Assembly: GCA_944392275.1 (NCBI GenBank)
Contig: CALXWA010000002.1
Coordinates: 310,001 to 374,000 of the forward strand
DNA length: 64,000 nucleotides
Direction of reading: 5' to 3'
From: an uncultured Alphaproteobacteria bacterium
GTDB lineage: Bacteria; Pseudomonadota; Alphaproteobacteria; RF32; CAG-239
Part shown: piece after piece, positions 54,374 to 62,974 of the stretch
How positions within the stretch are numbered: position 1 is the first letter of the stretch
Layout: each line of letters begins with the position of its first letter
Program-made: the position numbers and the translations under genes
Notes under the pieces: model-generated
Databases searched by the model: none
What the model saw: only the letters and a program-made list of their open reading frames with translations
What the model was told of the DNA's origin: nothing

Positions 54374-55684
54374 TTAGGCAATTTTTTCAATAATCGGTGA
54401 AGAAAGATGTGGCTTTTTGTCACTGATGGAAATTAAGCGACAAAGAGTATCGGCTGTTTTTTGATAATCTTCTTCATTTTGAGCATGGATGACCGCCAGA
54501 GGCGTTTGGTCATCAACATAATCTCCGATTTGGCAAAAGTGCGTGTAGCCGGTGGCGTAATCTAATTTTTGTTCCGGCGTTATTCTTCCGCCTTTTAGCT
54601 CAATGATGCTTAAGCCGATATCGCGAGTTTTCATGCCGGTAACAAAGCCTTTTTGTTTGGCGAATACCGGTTTGATGATTTTGGCTTGAGGAAGATATTT
54701 TTCGGGCTTTTCACAGAAGTCTTTCGGGCCTCCCAAGGCGGCTATCATTTGGGCAAATTTTTCAAGTGCTTTTCCCGAATCCAATGCTTTTTGTAATTTT
54801 AATCGGGCATCTTCCAGCGATTTTGACAGATGTGTATTGACCAAGATTTCTTGGCAGAGTTCCATCGTGACTTGATGCAATCGCGGATCAACATTTATTC
54901 CTTTGAGATAATTAAGAGCTTCGGCAACTTCAACGGCATTTCCGGCTGTTGTTCCGAGGACTTGGTTCATGTCGGTTAAAACGGCTTTGGTTTTGGTGCC
55001 GGCTTGGTTGGCAACACGGACGATTGATTGTGCCAAAAGGCGAGCATTTTCCATACTGTCCATAAAGGCCCCATTGCCGCATTTTAAATCCATAACTAAA
55101 GCATCTAATCCGGCGGCCAATTTTTTGGATAGGATTGAGGCGGTAATTAATTCAATTGATTCAACCGTTCCGCAAACGTCTCGGATGGCATAAATTTTTT
55201 TGTCGGCCGGAGCCAGATTTCCGGTTTGGCCGATGATGGCACATCCAACTTCTTTGACGGTTTTTTTGAATAGTTGATTGTCGGGAAGTGTTTGATAGCC
55301 CGGAATGGAATCAAATTTGTCCAGTGTTCCGCCGGTGTGTCCTAATCCTCTTCCGGAGATCATGGGAACGAATCCGCCGCATGCGGCAATCATGGGGGCT
55401 AACATGAGACTGACTTTATCGCCGACCCCTCCTGAGGAATGTTTATCCGTAATCGGGCCATCAATTTCGGGCCAGGTTAACACATCCCCCGAATCTCGCA
55501 TACTGAGGGTTAATTGTGTTACTTCATCGGTGTTCATGCCGTTGAGAAAAACAGCCATGGTAAAGGCTGCTGTTTGAGCATCTACAATAGAGCCATCGGT
55601 TATTCCCTTAATAAAGAAACGAATTTCTTCTTGGGTTAGGGGATTGTGATTACGTTTTTTGCGAATGATTTCTTGAGGAAGCAT
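54374..55684 (-). CDS. deoA: Thymidine phosphorylase
   Basis: DeoA phosphorolyses thymidine and deoxyuridine to base and deoxyribose 1-phosphate. The 436-residue product has 'PLTQEEIRFFIKGITDGSIV', the phosphate-binding signature 'DKHSSGGVGDKVSLMLAPMI' and 'SGRGLGHTGGTLDKFDSIPG', and 'MDLKCGNGAFMDSMENARLL'. It is the last gene of the cdd-punA-deoC-deoA operon; deoC ends 3 bp before it. Confidence 0.96.
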   Translation of the reverse strand: MLPQEIIRKKRNHNPLTQEEIRFFIKGITDGSIVDAQTAAFTMAVFLNGMNTDEVTQLTLSMRDSGDVLTWPEIDGPITDKHSSGGVGDKVSLMLAPMIAACGGFVPMISGRGLGHTGGTLDKFDSIPGYQTLPDNQLFKKTVKEVGCAIIGQTGNLAPADKKIYAIRDVCGTVESIELITASILSKKLAAGLDALVMDLKCGNGAFMDSMENARLLAQSIVRVANQAGTKTKAVLTDMNQVLGTTAGNAVEVAEALNYLKGINVDPRLHQVTMELCQEILVNTHLSKSLEDARLKLQKALDSGKALEKFAQMIAALGGPKDFCEKPEKYLPQAKIIKPVFAKQKGFVTGMKTRDIGLSIIELKGGRITPEQKLDYATGYTHFCQIGDYVDDQTPLAVIHAQNEEDYQKTADTLCRLISISDKKPHLSSPIIEKIA

Positions 55685-55687
55685 GGC

Positions 55688-56422
55688 TTAATATCCTTTT
55701 TTGATTGTTTCAAAGAGGCTGTTTAAGAGAGAACTGGCTCCAATCCGAAAATGTTTTGGCGTTACCCAATCCGGCCCCATGATTGAGGTTGCCAAAACCA
55801 GATATTTTTTGGCATCTTCCAGCGTTTTTATGCCGCCGCTGGCTTTGAAACCAACCTCTTGTTTTGAGGCTTTTATTGTTTCAAGAATGGCATTGGCGGC
55901 TTCCGGAGTGGCGGAAGTTTTGCTTTTCCCGGTAGAGGTTTTTACAAAATCGGCTCCGCAATCAATACAGAGTTGCGTGGCTGCTTGGATTAAACGAGTG
56001 GTGCTAAGCTCTCCGCTTTCAATAATAATTTTAAGGGTGTTGTTTTGCGGACAATTTTCTCGGATGTTTTGTAAAAATTCTTGGCAGAGGGTGATTTCTC
56101 CTTTGAGAAAACGTTGGTAAGGAAAAACAACATCAATTTCGTCGGCACCGGCATTTAGGGCTCGGATCATTTCTTTGCAGGCGGTTTGAGAATCGGCTTT
56201 CCCTGTCGGAAAATTGATGACGGTGGTAATTTTGGTTTTTCCTTCTAATTCTCTTAAAACCAAGGGAACAAATTTGGGATAGATACAAACAGAGGCAACA
56301 TGTCCGAAAGGCGTGGATGCTTTTTTGCAGAAATCGATAATACTCTCATTGGTATCCGAATCGTTTAGTGAGGTTAAATCAAGCAGTGGAATTAAAATTT
56401 TGGCGGCAGAAACGTCATCCAT
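55688..56422 (-). CDS. deoC: Deoxyribose-phosphate aldolase
   Basis: DeoC cleaves deoxyribose 5-phosphate to glyceraldehyde 3-phosphate and acetaldehyde. The 244-residue product has 'LIPLLDLTSLNDSDTNESII', 'GADEIDVVFPYQRFLKGE', and the Schiff-base Lys in 'DFVKTSTGKSKTSATPEAAN', with 'EVGFKASGGIKTLEDAKKYL' closing the barrel. It takes the product of DeoB. It lies 1 bp from punA and 3 bp from deoA. Confidence 0.96.
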   Translation of the reverse strand: MDDVSAAKILIPLLDLTSLNDSDTNESIIDFCKKASTPFGHVASVCIYPKFVPLVLRELEGKTKITTVINFPTGKADSQTACKEMIRALNAGADEIDVVFPYQRFLKGEITLCQEFLQNIRENCPQNNTLKIIIESGELSTTRLIQAATQLCIDCGADFVKTSTGKSKTSATPEAANAILETIKASKQEVGFKASGGIKTLEDAKKYLVLATSIMGPDWVTPKHFRIGASSLLNSLFETIKKGY

Positions 56423-56423
56423 C

Positions 56424-57248
56424 TTAAATCTCCTTGATGATGCTCGAAACTAAACGGCACATATTTGCGGCACATTTGTCAGCTTGTTCCAGTGTTTCTT
56501 CATGGGAGGGGGTATTGTTTTGCATGCCCGCTCCGTAATTGGTAATTGCGGAAATCCCTAAAACTTTCATTCCGCAGTAGGCGGCACTGATGACTTCAGG
56601 GACGGTTGACATGCCAACCGCATCGGCTCCGAGAATTTGAAAAGCTCTGATTTCGGCGGCAGTCTCAAAATTTGGGCCCAAGACCATTAAATAGGTCCCG
56701 TCATAGAGGGGAATGTTTTCTTGCTTGGCGACCTGATGAGCCGTCGCAATCAGATCCGGGCTATAGGCTTTGTTCATGGCCGGAAAACGAGGCCCGAAAT
56801 TGTCGTCATTGGGCCCTATTAAGGGGTTTTGTCCGCTGAGATTAATATGGTCGTTAATTAACATCAGATTACCGGGAGCAATCTCTGAACGCAAGGAGCC
56901 GGCGGCATTGGTCACAATCAGTGTTTTTATGCCAAGCAGTTTTAAGGATTTGATGACGGTTGCAATGACTTGGGGCTGATGGCCTTCATAGAGATGAAAG
57001 CGTCCTTGCAAACAGAGAACGTCTTTTCCGTTCAATTTGCCCAAAATTAAGCAGCCCTTATGTCCGGAAACCGTTGTTTGCGGAAAACCTTTGATTTCGG
57101 AATAGGGAATAACTTGTGCCGCACCGATTTGTTTGGCTAAAGAACCAAGTCCGCTCCCCAAAATAATTGCTATTTGTGGTGTAATTTTGTTTATCTGAGT
57201 TTGAATTTGTTGTGCAATGGAAAAAGCATCTGTTGTTTTATCAGTCAT
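56424..57248 (-). CDS. punA: Purine-nucleoside phosphorylase, trimeric type
   Basis: The enzyme splits inosine and guanosine with phosphate. The 274-residue product has 'IAIILGSGLGSLAKQIGAAQ', 'GFPQTTVSGHKGCLILGKLN', 'TLIVTNAAGSLRSEIAPGNL', and the signature 'GPNFETAAEIRAFQILGADA' with 'VGMSTVPEVISA'. The final 'ITNYGAGMQNNTPSHEE' carries the base-binding Asn. It overlaps cdd by 8 bp. The symbol xapA is equally used. Confidence 0.94.
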   Translation of the reverse strand: MTDKTTDAFSIAQQIQTQINKITPQIAIILGSGLGSLAKQIGAAQVIPYSEIKGFPQTTVSGHKGCLILGKLNGKDVLCLQGRFHLYEGHQPQVIATVIKSLKLLGIKTLIVTNAAGSLRSEIAPGNLMLINDHINLSGQNPLIGPNDDNFGPRFPAMNKAYSPDLIATAHQVAKQENIPLYDGTYLMVLGPNFETAAEIRAFQILGADAVGMSTVPEVISAAYCGMKVLGISAITNYGAGMQNNTPSHEETLEQADKCAANMCRLVSSIIKEI

Positions 57249-57645
57249 GTTTTAAACTTTCATCAAAAAAGGCTAACGGAAGGAGTTCTGTTAAAGTCAG
57301 AGTTTTTTGTATCCCTTGCGTGGTTGCCAGATGGATTAACGTTTGTGGTTTGGAGAATTCGGCAATCCGTTGGCGGCATGCTCCGCAGGGTGTAATCAGA
57401 TTTTGACCGTTGCCGAGGATAAGAATTTCTTTGATTTGCCGCGCTCCTCCGCAAATCATGGCTGAAATGGCTCCTTGTTCGGCACAGCTTCCGCATGGAT
57501 AGGAGATATTTTCCACGTTGCAACCGGTATAAATTTTATTATCATCGGCTAAAATTGCGGCTCCGACCGGGAAGCCGGAATATGGAACGTAAGCCTTTTT
57601 TTGGGCTAAAAGAGCTGCTTCCAATAATTGAGTTGTAAGATCCAT
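57241..57645 (-). CDS. cdd: Cytidine deaminase, short tetrameric type
   Basis: Cdd deaminates cytidine and deoxycytidine. The 134-residue product has 'AYVPYSGFPVGAAILADDNK', the active-site Glu and zinc Cys in 'NVENISYPCGSCAEQGAIS', and 'TPCGACRQRIAEF' with the other two zinc Cys. The length fits the Bacillus-type homotetramer. I start at 57645, where the usual N-terminus begins and 'GGAAAG' lies upstream; in-frame ATGs at 57660 and 57681 are alternatives. First gene of the salvage operon. Confidence 0.93.
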   Translation of the reverse strand: MDLTTQLLEAALLAQKKAYVPYSGFPVGAAILADDNKIYTGCNVENISYPCGSCAEQGAISAMICGGARQIKEILILGNGQNLITPCGACRQRIAEFSKPQTLIHLATTQGIQKTLTLTELLPLAFFDESLKHD

Positions 57646-57768
57646 TTGATGTCTTTCCATGTTAAAAGTTTTATTAATCATTCTGTTATATTATTACACT
57701 ATATTCGTTTGTAAACTGCAAAGATTTTTTGTTGCTCGAATCATTATCATTAACGAGGAGACGCTCTC

Positions 57769-60700
57769 TTGAAAAAATTTTTAGCCATATCTTCTGTTTT
57801 GGTTGTTATCGTAATTGCCGCATTGTTTTTTTATGTTACCAATGTTGATTGGGAAAATTATCGGCATAAAATTGAGCAAGAATTTTATAATGCGACCGGC
57901 AAAGAAATCGTTTTTGCCGGCCCGGCTACGTTGAAACTTTTACCATCTCCGTATTTGGCAGCCTCTAATGTTAAAATCTATAACCATCCAATTGCTAAAG
58001 GGGATATGCCGTTAATGGATGTCGGACGTTTAACGGTTGATCTTTCTTTGCAAGAATTAATTAACGGTGAATTATATGTGAAACATATGGCTTTAGAAAA
58101 TCCGCAAATAAACGTTACAATCAATGAGAATGGTAAACTGAATTGGGAGAATTCTTTAGCAAATCAACAACGAGAAAAACTTCAAGATGCACAAATTCGG
58201 TTGAATAGTATTACTTTGGCAAATGCTTCGCTCACACTTGATTATCCTTCAAAAGCGTATCATCTGAAGTTGGATAATTTGACCGGAGAACTCATGAGTG
58301 AAGATGTTTTGGGCCCTTATCGAATCGAAGGAAATTATATGAAAGGAGCAACACCGGAAGGTTTTGCCATTTCAATCGGGCGTTTGTCGGATAATATGCC
58401 GACAACATTAGATGTGGCAATCACGCATCCGTTGTCGGAAAGTTATGTTCGCTATGATGGAAATTTTCAACTTTCCAATAAAATATTTAACGGGAACGTT
58501 ATTATTGAATCAAAAAATTTACAAAGATTTGTGGCCGATAATTTTAAGGGCTTTTCTTTAGATAAAGCTTATGACTATCCTTTGGCATTGACGTTTGATA
58601 TTAATACGACGGATCAACAAATTAATCTGTCTAATATGGTTATTAAATATGGAGATACTCAAGGAGCCGGAACAGCTCAAATTCCGGTTGAAAGTATTTT
58701 TGATCTTGGAAATACCGATGAACGTCCGCGGGTGGCTATGGCTTTTAATTTTACGGATTTGGATTTGTCTCCGCTTTCTTATGCCGTAACCAAGTTCTTA
58801 AAAGACTATAGTGGTTCTGAAAATGCTTATAATCCGAATTGGCCGATTGATTTGCAGTTAGATGTTAAATCTCTTAGGACGTTATATAACAATCAGGCGG
58901 TTAAAGATTTTGATGTTAGTTTAGATGTTATTGGCGGTACATTAAATGTTAATCATATTTCTGCCGTCCTTCCCGGAAATACCGAAGTTCGCGTTAAAGG
59001 GGATTTGGCTGAGTTGGATATGCAGCCGTTTTATAATGCGGATGTAACGTTTAAGGCAGATGATTTTGCAAAATTTTTGGAGTGGATTGGTTATGCTCCG
59101 GATATGATTGTCCCTTCAACTTATAAAAAAGCAAACGGTAATATTAAGCTTTCCGGTTCTCCGGGAAAAATTTATGTTTCTCCTTTTTCTATAACACTTG
59201 ATAAAACCTCTTTTTCCGGAGAGGCCGGAATAAAATTAGACGGTCCGCGGAAGGATATGATGATTTCTGTTACAGGAGATAGTGTTAATTTTGATAATTA
59301 TGTTCCGCAGATACCGGTGGAAGAACAAGAAAAGACTTGGTGGAATCGAATGAAATACCGCTTTGAAAAATTGTCTTTTCTTAATGATTTTGACATGCAG
59401 TTGACGGCCAAATTGGATTTGGCAATTTTTCAAAGTGTTCCGTTTGAAAATATTGATGTTCAGCTTTCTATGTTTGACGGAAAGGCGGATATTGAAAAAT
59501 TGCATATTGGGTCGGTGTATAATTCAACGGTAGATGTTGATGGTTTATTGCAAGGGTTTGGCGGTAAGCCGAAGTTTGAAAACTTTAATTATAAAATTGT
59601 CAGTGAAGATTTTAAAAATTTATCGGAAAAGTTGGATCTTCCGCTTTCGCATCTTGATTATAATCAAATCAAAACTTTTCGTGCGGAAGGGGCTCTTAAT
59701 GGTACCATTGATAAAATGGCAACCCAGAGTGTTTTTAAGCTTGGGGATTTAGATGTTCAATATAGAGGACAAATTGATAACACCAAACCCAATTTGTTTT
59801 TTGATGGTGATCTGGAAGCAAAGCATCCCGATTTTGTAAAAATGGTTAAATCTTTTGGGTTTAATTATGATCCTAAAGTGTACAACCTTGGTTTATTTGA
59901 TTTGAAAACCAAATTTATCGGCGATCAAAATCTTTTTGTGGCAAAACCTTTTGACATGCATATCGGGTTTAATAATTTTAGCGGAAGTGTTGATTATGAT
60001 ACGCAAGGAGAACGTCCCAATGTTTTTGCCGATTTGGTAATTAATAAATTTGAAATTGAAAAGTTTTTCTCTTTTAATGATAACGATACATCACCGTTGA
60101 TTAATGTTAATTCTTCCGAAAAAGCTGATTTTTTGGCAAAGCCGTATTGGAGCAAAAAACAATTTGATTTTGCGGCTTTGAAAAACTTTAATGCGACGGG
60201 GGATCTTAAAATTGCCGAGCTTAGTTTTAAGGATAAAGTTTTTGCCAATGCAGAAATGAATGTGGCCTTGGTCAATGATGTTTTGACCGTTAATAATTTT
60301 AAGTCGACTTATAAAGAAGGTGAATTAACTTCTAAGTTGGAATTAAATATTAAAGATACTCCTCAATTAAGCGGGTCTGTTGAGGTTAAGCATTTGAATG
60401 TTGCTCGACTTGGAATAGGAGGAACCAAATATGCTTTGGCTTCCGGAAAATTGGATGGGGAAGGATCTTTTAACGGGAATTTTGAAAGTGCGGATGCTTT
60501 TATGAATTCTTTACAAGGGCAAGTCAAATTTACATTGGAAGATGCGGAAATTAAAGGATGGAATTTAGAAAATATTTACCGTGATATTTTAGAGCGAGAG
60601 CAAGCCGAAGGTTTGATGGATGTTTTTATGTCTAATTTAAGCAGAGGTATTGTGCGATTTTCTTCTATTGAAGGAAATCTTGAGGTTAAATCTCCGATAT

Positions 60701-61917
60701 TTACCTTAATGGCAACTCAATTTGTGGGAAATAATGTTAAATTGACGGCAAGCGGTGAGGCTGATTTGCTTAATTGGACCGGTAATCTACTCTTTAATGT
60801 TAAGTATGATCAACCCCAATATCTACCAGGCTATTCGTTTGAGTTGAAAGGTCCTCTTAATACTCCGGAATTGGTGGTTAACGTCCAGTCGTTGTTTGAT
60901 ATGTATAAAGGTCGCCAAGAACGGATAGAAGAGCAAGAACGCGTTATTCAGGAAGCTGAAAACAATCGCATTCGTCAATTGGTTGTTGAACAACGTCGGC
61001 AAGCCGAATCTTTATTGGATGAAGCCCAAAATAAACTGGGAAAAGAAATTTCAGATATGTTAGGTAATGTTGAGGGTGTTGAAGCCAAGAAAAAATATCA
61101 GGATTTACAGGTCTCTTTACAAGATGAAGTGGTACAAATTTCAGATTTGATTAACCGGTCTCAGGCCCTTCAGCAACCAACGGAAAAAGATGTTGAAGAT
61201 ATGGAGAAAGAAAACGGAGAAATTACGGCATTTTTAGAGAATATTCGACGGTCTGTTCAGGATGTTTATTTATCCGATTTGAAATATCAGATGAATAATC
61301 TTTATGAAAAATATGTTGCCGAATCCAACCAGTTTAAATCCTTGGCGGACGATTTGTTAAAGGACAAACCTTCTTATTTGGAACGTTTGAGTGCCGTGTC
61401 ATCTAATTATGATTTGGAAAATGACGGTAAAATTATGGCCTGGGAAAACAGCATTAATGAATTGAAAGAAAGCAACCTTAATAAAGATAAAAATATGGAG
61501 AAAGCTTTTTCTTCCTTAAAGACGACAAAAAGTCAAGATGAAGTGCTTAAATTGACCTCACAATTGCGAGATGAAATCCAATTGTTGCAGGAAAATAAGG
61601 CTAAGGCAGAAGATATGATGAAACAATATCAGGCTTATGCTTTAGAAAGAGTGACGGCAGAAGAAGATGCATATCAAAAGGCAAAAAGAGAAGAGGAAGT
61701 TGAACGAAAATTAAAGGAAAATACCGGAAGTATTCTGATTAAAAAATCCGGTCGTCATATTATCATGAAAAGAGATATTGATGAGATTGAAAAAGTGGAA
61801 GAACTTACTTCTCAGAATAAATTAAAAGTGCTGGATTTTTCAAAACCGAAGGTACAAGAACCTGAAAAAGAACAAGAAAATACCAAACATAAAAATGTTG
61901 TAAAAAGAGGTAGGTAA
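57769..61917 (+). CDS. Giant AsmA-family protein with coiled-coil tail
   Basis: AsmA/TamB-like proteins span the periplasm and are implicated in outer-membrane lipid transport. The 1382-residue product has an N-terminal membrane anchor (residues 5-25), the AsmA start 'DWENYRHKIEQEFYNATGKE' then 'IVFAGPATLKLLPSPYLAAS', long beta-rich repeats, and a C-terminal AsmA_2-like block with 'LQGQVKFTLEDAEIKGWNLE'. From about residue 1045 to the end comes a charged coiled coil ('RQERIEEQERVIQEAENNRI'), unusual for the family. The TTG start is supported by 'ACGAGGAG' 8 bp before it. Confidence 0.9.
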   Translation: MKKFLAISSVLVVIVIAALFFYVTNVDWENYRHKIEQEFYNATGKEIVFAGPATLKLLPSPYLAASNVKIYNHPIAKGDMPLMDVGRLTVDLSLQELINGELYVKHMALENPQINVTINENGKLNWENSLANQQREKLQDAQIRLNSITLANASLTLDYPSKAYHLKLDNLTGELMSEDVLGPYRIEGNYMKGATPEGFAISIGRLSDNMPTTLDVAITHPLSESYVRYDGNFQLSNKIFNGNVIIESKNLQRFVADNFKGFSLDKAYDYPLALTFDINTTDQQINLSNMVIKYGDTQGAGTAQIPVESIFDLGNTDERPRVAMAFNFTDLDLSPLSYAVTKFLKDYSGSENAYNPNWPIDLQLDVKSLRTLYNNQAVKDFDVSLDVIGGTLNVNHISAVLPGNTEVRVKGDLAELDMQPFYNADVTFKADDFAKFLEWIGYAPDMIVPSTYKKANGNIKLSGSPGKIYVSPFSITLDKTSFSGEAGIKLDGPRKDMMISVTGDSVNFDNYVPQIPVEEQEKTWWNRMKYRFEKLSFLNDFDMQLTAKLDLAIFQSVPFENIDVQLSMFDGKADIEKLHIGSVYNSTVDVDGLLQGFGGKPKFENFNYKIVSEDFKNLSEKLDLPLSHLDYNQIKTFRAEGALNGTIDKMATQSVFKLGDLDVQYRGQIDNTKPNLFFDGDLEAKHPDFVKMVKSFGFNYDPKVYNLGLFDLKTKFIGDQNLFVAKPFDMHIGFNNFSGSVDYDTQGERPNVFADLVINKFEIEKFFSFNDNDTSPLINVNSSEKADFLAKPYWSKKQFDFAALKNFNATGDLKIAELSFKDKVFANAEMNVALVNDVLTVNNFKSTYKEGELTSKLELNIKDTPQLSGSVEVKHLNVARLGIGGTKYALASGKLDGEGSFNGNFESADAFMNSLQGQVKFTLEDAEIKGWNLENIYRDILEREQAEGLMDVFMSNLSRGIVRFSSIEGNLEVKSPIFTLMATQFVGNNVKLTASGEADLLNWTGNLLFNVKYDQPQYLPGYSFELKGPLNTPELVVNVQSLFDMYKGRQERIEEQERVIQEAENNRIRQLVVEQRRQAESLLDEAQNKLGKEISDMLGNVEGVEAKKKYQDLQVSLQDEVVQISDLINRSQALQQPTEKDVEDMEKENGEITAFLENIRRSVQDVYLSDLKYQMNNLYEKYVAESNQFKSLADDLLKDKPSYLERLSAVSSNYDLENDGKIMAWENSINELKESNLNKDKNMEKAFSSLKTTKSQDEVLKLTSQLRDEIQLLQENKAKAEDMMKQYQAYALERVTAEEDAYQKAKREEEVERKLKENTGSILIKKSGRHIIMKRDIDEIEKVEELTSQNKLKVLDFSKPKVQEPEKEQENTKHKNVVKRGR

Positions 61918-61998
61918 TTTCTCTTATAAGCTTGTAGAAATATTTTTTCATGATATATTCCAAATATAAAAATTACTTTTATTATTTGGAGTTATGAA

Positions 61999-62892
61999 AT
62001 GAATAAAAAACCAGAAGTATGTATACTTCCTGTGGCCGGGTTGTCTACCCGTAACCTTCCTTCTACAAAAGCGATTCATAAAGGTTTTTTGACCTTGCAC
62101 AGCAAACCAATTATTCAATATGCGGTCGATGCTTGTGCTGAAATCGGTATTAAAGAAGTTGTTTTTATCTATAGTGATCAATCTTGTAAATATCTTTTTG
62201 AAAAACATTTTTCTCCCTATCCATGGTTGGAAAATCATTTGCGGGAAAAGGGAAAGCTCGATCTCTTAAAAGTTTTGGAAGATATTATTCCGCGGGGAAT
62301 GAAGTTTTCTTTTGCCGAACAAAAAGAGCCGAAAGGAAATGGACATGCCGTTTTAATGGCTAAAGACATTGTCGGTGATCGTGATTTTATTGTTATGTGG
62401 CCGGATGATGTCTATCTTAATACCAAAGGCGGAAAAGGGATTTTGGCTCAGCTGTTAGACGTTTATAATCAATACGGCGGGATGGTTGATCATGTACGCG
62501 TTTTCCCGGATGAAGAAATTGTTCGTTATGGGGTTTTAGAAGGGGCCGTTCGTGAAGGAAATGTTGTTCATGCGACCGGAAAAGTTGAAAAACCTGCCAG
62601 AGATAAAATTCCTTCTAATTTTGGCAGCTTGGGACCGTATATTCTTCCCAATGCGTTAATGGATATTTTACCGGAAGTCAGCAAAGGGACGAATGGTGAA
62701 ATTAATTTGGCGGATGCCATGGGCTTGGCTGCAAAACGTGGTATTAAGTTGACCGGAGCTATTTGTGATGTTGAACGCTTTGATTGCGGAACAAATAAAG
62801 AATTGGAAAAAGCTAATTTGCGTCTTTGTCTGTTAGAAGATCCGGCCCTTCGGAGTTATTGCTGTGAGGTCTTGGAATCTCTTAAACAATAA
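61999..62892 (+). CDS. galU: GalU-like UTP-glucose-1-phosphate uridylyltransferase
   Basis: GalU makes UDP-glucose. The 297-residue product follows the family in length and in 'HSKPIIQYAVDACAEIGIKE', 'KEPKGNGHAVLMAKDIVGDR', 'VMWPDDVYLNTKGGKG' and 'NFGSLGPYILPNALMDILPE'. The nucleotide-binding loop is divergent: 'PVAGLSTRNLPSTKAIHKGF' where GalU has G-x-G-T-R-F-L-P and P-K-E-M. The substrate may therefore differ. 'TTGGAGTT' precedes the ATG. Monocistronic with a terminator. Confidence 0.85.
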   Translation: MNKKPEVCILPVAGLSTRNLPSTKAIHKGFLTLHSKPIIQYAVDACAEIGIKEVVFIYSDQSCKYLFEKHFSPYPWLENHLREKGKLDLLKVLEDIIPRGMKFSFAEQKEPKGNGHAVLMAKDIVGDRDFIVMWPDDVYLNTKGGKGILAQLLDVYNQYGGMVDHVRVFPDEEIVRYGVLEGAVREGNVVHATGKVEKPARDKIPSNFGSLGPYILPNALMDILPEVSKGTNGEINLADAMGLAAKRGIKLTGAICDVERFDCGTNKELEKANLRLCLLEDPALRSYCCEVLESLKQ

Positions 62893-62902
62893 AGTCTAAA
62901 TC

Positions 62903-62931
62903 AAAAGGCCTCAAGTTTTGAGGCCTTTTTT
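62903..62931 (+). terminator. Terminator after galU
   Basis: AAAAGGCCTCA/TGAGGCCTTTT stem with a 5-nt loop and T run. Confidence 0.9.
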
Positions 62932-62943
62932 GCACTTTGAAAG

Positions 62944-62972
62944 AAAACCCCGAGATGAATTCTCGGGGTTTT
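62944..62972 (-). terminator. Terminator after secA
   Basis: A 12-bp perfect stem (62944-62955 with 62961-62972) just after the secA stop, followed on the minus strand by a T-rich tract. Confidence 0.85.
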
Positions 62973-62974
62973 GC

